Shown one piece after another: positions 5,930 to 9,067 of a stretch of DNA of 9,067 nt. Made by a program: the position numbers and the translations under genes. The notes beneath the pieces were generated by a model. It did no database searches and was not told where the DNA came from. It worked only from the letters and a program-made list of their open reading frames with translations. Position 1 is the first letter of the stretch; each line of letters opens with the position of its first letter. The stretch comes from CAMNAO01 sp045605145. Its GTDB lineage: Bacteria; Bacillota; Clostridia; Oscillospirales; Oscillospiraceae. The stretch spans positions 1 to 9,067 of the forward strand of contig JAZUPH010000023.1 of NCBI GenBank assembly GCA_045605145.1, written 5' to 3'.

Positions 5930-7279
5930 ATGAAAAAACAGATTCTTTGCGGCGCCGCAATAAGAGACATTACACCCGCTGCTGACTATCTTGACGGAAT
6001 CAGAGGTCTGGTGGGTCGCAAATTCGGCGGCATCCATGACAATCTTAAAGTTCGCGTCATTGCCTTCTCCAACGGTGAGCAGAAGGCCCTTATCATCCAG
6101 CCCGATACCGATAAGGATCAGGCCCCGGTGAGAGAGCTTCAGTACATCAGCCAGCGCTGGGGCATCCCCGAGGAAAATGTGCTGTACTTCGGCATACATA
6201 CCCATTCCGCGCCCATGCACACCGGCAGACGCGAGCTGAATTTCGGCATGACCGATGAGACCCGCGAGTATGTCACCGAGTGCACCAGGAAATATGAAGA
6301 GCTTTTCTTCTCCATGATGCACGAGGCGATCGACGAGGCGCTGAACAACATGAAACCCTGCCGCATCGGCTGCGGCAAGGCACAGTGCTACGCCAATGTG
6401 CGCCGCGTTCAGGACTTCCGTTTCTACGGTGCCGACGGCACGCTTGAGTCTGTCAGAGCCAGCCAGGGCCGGGACTTCGGCGCCAACGCCAGCCATGAAA
6501 TGTTTGTCATGCGCGTAAACGATATGGAAGACAAGCCCATCGCCTTTTTGGTCAATTACCCCATGCACTGCGTGGTCATGTTTGAAAACGCCCTTTGCGA
6601 GGACGGCCGCGACCTTATCAGCGGCGATGTAGCCGGCAATATCAGCCAGACTATCGAGCGCAAGTTCCCCGGTGCGGTGGCGGCATGGTCCAGCGGAGCG
6701 GCAGGCGACATGAACCCCTTCCCCAACAGCTTTGCCGACTATGTTGATCCGGCCACCAATCAGCTCAAGACCCTCAATCTGCAGACCGTGGCGGAAGAAC
6801 TGCTCAAATATGTGGTTTCCACCCAGTATATGAGCGTTATGGAGGCGATGAACAACATTAAGTACTACTCTTCTGCCGCGGACATCAAGGGTGCGGTGGA
6901 AGTGTCAAAAACGCCGCGGTATAAAACTGTACTTGGCCCCGGCGGAAGACCGGTTGATGTGGATCCAACAGCTTTCGATGAGAACACCTACGATGTGCGT
7001 ATGCAGACCCTGCGCATCGGCGACACCCTGCTGATAGGGATGGGCGGAGAACTGTTCAACTCCTTCGCGGAGGAAATGAAAGCCGCGTCACCCTTTACCA
7101 ATACTGCCGTCATCAATCACAACCTCAGCCTTATCCATCTGTGCGGCTACATCCATGATGATGAAGCTCTGGCCCGCGGTTACGGCATGAGACCGGGGTC
7201 AAAAATGATAAATCCCACAGTACCCGGCTACCTGTCCGACTCATTCAGGACGCATTTGTACCATATGCTTGAGTCCTGA
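5930..7279 (+). CDS. Neutral/alkaline ceramidase N-terminal-domain family hydrolase, copy 2
   Basis: This is a tandem paralogue of the preceding gene with the same length of 449 residues and, by eye, roughly 60% identity. The ATG at 5930 follows AAAGGAGG (5914-5921), which overlaps the upstream TGA, so translation is probably coupled. Motifs correspond one for one: GAAIRDITP (8-16), FGIHTHSAPM (87-96), VNYPMH (208-213), LISGDVAGN (229-237), GAAGDMNPF (256-264), GGELFNSFAEE (371-381, Glu373) and GYI (Tyr407). The metal ligands again look intact, and Asn262 again replaces the catalytic Ser of characterised ceramidases. The copies differ mainly at about 97-125 after the HTHS motif, at about 165-186, and at about 328-352. 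These loops may shape the pocket, which suggests related but distinct substrates, or a heteromer. There is no signal peptide, so a cytosolic role is expected. Confidence 0.85.
   Translation: MKKQILCGAAIRDITPAADYLDGIRGLVGRKFGGIHDNLKVRVIAFSNGEQKALIIQPDTDKDQAPVRELQYISQRWGIPEENVLYFGIHTHSAPMHTGRRELNFGMTDETREYVTECTRKYEELFFSMMHEAIDEALNNMKPCRIGCGKAQCYANVRRVQDFRFYGADGTLESVRASQGRDFGANASHEMFVMRVNDMEDKPIAFLVNYPMHCVVMFENALCEDGRDLISGDVAGNISQTIERKFPGAVAAWSSGAAGDMNPFPNSFADYVDPATNQLKTLNLQTVAEELLKYVVSTQYMSVMEAMNNIKYYSSAADIKGAVEVSKTPRYKTVLGPGGRPVDVDPTAFDENTYDVRMQTLRIGDTLLIGMGGELFNSFAEEMKAASPFTNTAVINHNLSLIHLCGYIHDDEALARGYGMRPGSKMINPTVPGYLSDSFRTHLYHMLES
6614..6640 (+). repeat. 27-bp exact repeat shared by the two paralogous genes, copy 2
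   Basis: This matches 5237-5263 exactly. With 6710-6732 it marks the most conserved core of the tandem duplication at DNA level. Confidence 0.85.
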
Positions 7280-7315
7280 TACGGATGCGCGTCGAATAGA
7301 TTCGGTTAGTGTACC

Positions 7316-7324
7316 GAGGGAGGG
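7316..7324 (+). promoter_or_regulatory. Extended purine-rich ribosome binding site serving two possible starts
   Basis: GAGGGAGGG can serve the TTG at 7328 (four to seven bases away) or the ATG at 7334 (nine bases from its 3' part). ATG is preferred as the commoner start; the two differ by only two residues. Confidence 0.6.
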
Positions 7325-7333
7325 CGATTGTTA

Positions 7334-8239
7334 ATGATACAGGAAACAGGAGTTCTGGACTCTGACCGCAGCAACCGATACAGGATACTGTATCAGAACG
7401 ATGTTGTGTATGCGCATCGTCAGAAACGCGATCTTTTGATGCAGCTGCTCATGCCGGAGAATCCCATGCTGCTGCAGCGGCGCGGACTTCCGCTGTCGGG
7501 CAGGCATTATCCCGCCATTGTGTATGCCCGCGGCTCCGGCTGGCGCGGTAGCAGCAGTACAGCGGAGATCGCCCAGCTGGTGGACTTTGCAAGGCGCGGC
7601 TATATCGTGGCCAGCATTGAGTACCAGGGCACCGAAAGGGACGGGGTGTCATATCCCGCCCATGTGCAGGATTGTAAAGAGGCTGTCCGCTTCCTTCGCG
7701 CCAATGCGGAGAACTTTGGCATAGACACCGACAGGATCGCCATTGTCGGCGACTCTTCCGGCGCCCATTGCGCCGCCATGGTGGGCGCAACCGAAGGTGA
7801 GCCTGAGTTCGAATTCGGAGAGAATCTTGAGTATTCCTCAGCCGTCTGTGCGGTGGTGGATATTTACGGTCCTGTGGATATTGAGCATATTGCTGCCGAT
7901 ACTGCGGCGCTCAAGCTGCCGCCCAGCCATTGGCCACCGGCGTCCGAGCTGCTGTTTGGTGACGACGCGGATTGGGAGAGTAAGCTGAAACACGCGTCGG
8001 TAATCAATCATATCAGCCGAGAAAAGCCGCTGTGCCCATATCTTGTGATGCACGGCGATTGCGACAAGACCGTGCCCATTACCCAGAGTGAACGCTTCGT
8101 CACGCAGTTAAGGGAATTGGGCAAGCGTGTTGAATACTACCGTGTTGTGGGCGCCGACCACGATGAGGGCTTCTGGACGAAGCCTGTTATCGACACGATC
8201 TGCGATTTCCTTGACAGCATAATGGCCAAACGCCTGTGA
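7334..8239 (+). CDS. Alpha/beta-hydrolase of the BD-FAE/COG0657 esterase type
   Basis: This is a cytoplasmic serine hydrolase of 301 residues, most like the acetyl/feruloyl esterase-lipase group (COG0657, BD-FAE). The core runs HYPAIVYARGSGW (58-70, oxyanion-hole region, with RGSGW in place of the common HGGGW), then a nucleophile elbow IVGDSSGAH (137-145) with Ser141. The probable acid is Asp244 (MHGDCDKTVP) and the probable base is His276 (GADHDEGFW), so the triad is complete. The segment AIVGDSSGAHCAAM with upstream VQDCKEAVRFLRANAENFGID is typical of the family. No signal peptide is visible. The gene lies between two ceramidase-family members with gaps of 54 and 43 bp, so it is in the same operon. 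Together with the esterase at 3762-4502 it implies at least two ester-cleavage steps, or two acyl specificities, in the pathway. The TTG at 7328 is the alternative start. Confidence 0.9.
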   Translation: MIQETGVLDSDRSNRYRILYQNDVVYAHRQKRDLLMQLLMPENPMLLQRRGLPLSGRHYPAIVYARGSGWRGSSSTAEIAQLVDFARRGYIVASIEYQGTERDGVSYPAHVQDCKEAVRFLRANAENFGIDTDRIAIVGDSSGAHCAAMVGATEGEPEFEFGENLEYSSAVCAVVDIYGPVDIEHIAADTAALKLPPSHWPPASELLFGDDADWESKLKHASVINHISREKPLCPYLVMHGDCDKTVPITQSERFVTQLRELGKRVEYYRVVGADHDEGFWTKPVIDTICDFLDSIMAKRL

Positions 8240-8282
8240 CGCGGTACGGGAAACGCTTAGTTTATATGAAAGGAAGAATAAT

Positions 8283-9067
8283 ATGAGTAAGCTGCTTGTT
8301 GGCGCCGGAAAGGCCCTGATTGATGTCCCAATGGATATGTACCCCGTTCTCACTCACTTTAATGAGTGCCAGGGCAAGTACGACGATTGCTACTGCCGCG
8401 CCATCGCCATAGACAACGGCAAGCGCAAAATAATGCTGGTGATTTACGAGCTGAGCGATATGCCCACAGTTCCCGATCTTAAGCAGCAGATCGCGGATGC
8501 CTGCGGCTTCAATGCCGCGGATGTTGTCTGCGCCGTCACCCACAACCACAGTTCGATCTGTGACTATGGCATGCGCCATAATCCCGAAGAAGATGCCCGC
8601 CGCGAGGCGTATAAGCCCATCGAGATCGCTGCGGCCTGCAACGCCGCAAAGCAGGCGGCTGCCACCATGCGCCCCGCCCGTTACGGCTATGGCGAGATCG
8701 ACAGCTACATCAACACCAACCGTGATTATCACAGCTTCAACGGTTACTGGCTTGAGGCCCGCAACCTTGGCGGCTACAGCTGCAAGACCCTGGCAATGGT
8801 CAAGTTTGTTGACGAAGAGGGTAAGGTTATTGCCGCCCTTCTGAACCACGAGACCCACGCCACCTGCGCCTTCCTGCAGAAAGACTTTGACGGCCTGTGC
8901 AAAACCTCCGGCAACTTCCCCGGCATAACCTGCCGCTTTGTTGAGGAGTATCTGGGCGGCGACGCCATCGTAGCCTGGACCGCCGGCGCATCCGGCAACC
9001 AGAACCCCGTCCTCAGCCACGGCCTGCAGTATGAGTACCCCGACGGATACACCACTGAGGTACCCTA
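8283..9067 (+). CDS. Divergent third ceramidase-family hydrolase (cut by right window edge)
   Basis: The ATG at 8283 follows AAAGGAAG (8269-8276). The frame stays open to the window end (261 codons), so the C-terminus is missing. It starts MSKLLVGAGKALIDVP, resembling the MSKLLCGAAIRDITPP start of copy 1. It keeps counterparts of the family motifs: VTHNHS (85-90) for HTHS, LLNHETH (186-192) for the N-x3-H metal motif, TSGNFPG (208-214) for ISGDVAG, and GASGNQNP (235-242) for GAAGDMNP. Similarity elsewhere is low, so it is an old paralogue rather than part of the recent tandem duplication. Both conserved Asp positions of the other copies (229 and 256 in copy 1) are Asn here (211 and 239), and Asn241 takes the Ser position of ceramidases. 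No signal peptide is visible. The Glu/Tyr metal ligands would lie beyond the window, so activity cannot be judged. It is 43 bp after the previous gene, in the same operon. Confidence 0.75.
   Translation, partial: MSKLLVGAGKALIDVPMDMYPVLTHFNECQGKYDDCYCRAIAIDNGKRKIMLVIYELSDMPTVPDLKQQIADACGFNAADVVCAVTHNHSSICDYGMRHNPEEDARREAYKPIEIAAACNAAKQAAATMRPARYGYGEIDSYINTNRDYHSFNGYWLEARNLGGYSCKTLAMVKFVDEEGKVIAALLNHETHATCAFLQKDFDGLCKTSGNFPGITCRFVEEYLGGDAIVAWTAGASGNQNPVLSHGLQYEYPDGYTTEVP

Noticed and set aside
5876..6568. 230-codon minus-strand frame
   Set aside because: It is antisense across the junction and first half of the second ceramidase-family gene, with no ribosome binding site and no family match. 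A similar antisense frame at 4574-5191 arises from the same paralogous sequence.
4565..7279. Naming the tandem genes as true neutral ceramidases in sphingolipid breakdown
   Set aside because: Asn replaces the catalytic Ser, the C-terminal domain and signal peptide are absent, and no sphingolipid genes are in view.
8262..9020. 252-codon minus-strand frame
   Set aside because: It is antisense to the third ceramidase-family gene, which has a start, ribosome binding site and conserved motifs on the plus strand.

Overview
The window reads as chromosome from a Gram-positive anaerobe, most likely a gut- or rumen-type Clostridia member, with Coriobacteriia as an alternative. The grounds are strong AAAGGAG-type ribosome binding sites, moderate GC content, a lipoprotein-type family 5 solute-binding protein, and a GntR/UTRA-controlled catabolic layout. 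This is inference, because no rRNA or marker gene is present. I see no tRNA, CRISPR array, insertion sequence or phage gene.

Layout: there are two divergent transcription units. Leftward from about 2485 run a Tat-type lipoprotein solute-binding protein (632-2365) and a DppB-type membrane permease (1-525, cut by the window edge). They are separated by a hairpin plus T-tract that probably lowers permease expression relative to the binding protein. The rest of the transporter (second permease, ATPases) should lie beyond the left edge. Rightward from about 2750 run a GntR/HutC-type regulator with a UTRA effector domain (2847-3653), an esterase D/CE1-like alpha/beta hydrolase (3762-4502), two tandem paralogues of the neutral/alkaline ceramidase N-terminal domain family (4565-5914 and 5930-7279, both 449 aa), a second alpha/beta hydrolase of the BD-FAE/COG0657 type (7334-8239), and a third, divergent ceramidase-family member (8283 to the right edge, truncated). 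Gaps between the five enzyme genes are 15-62 bp, which suggests one operon.

The divergent intergenic region (2366-2846) is rich in signals. It has a good promoter in each direction, a GTATATAC-containing palindrome just downstream of the leftward promoter, a 17-pair dyad just upstream of that promoter, and two overlapping inverted repeats at the rightward start site. An AT-rich promoter-like region also precedes the first esterase.

Working model (inference): an imported small acylated or amide/ester-containing compound is brought in by the family 5 ABC transporter. It is then taken apart in the cytosol by two serine esterases and three metal-dependent ceramidase-fold hydrolases, none of which has a visible signal peptide. 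The UTRA regulator senses the compound or a breakdown product. The ceramidase-family proteins keep the metal-site motifs but carry Asn where characterised neutral ceramidases have the catalytic Ser, and they lack room for the C-terminal domain. They are therefore probably not ceramidases, and the real substrate is unknown.
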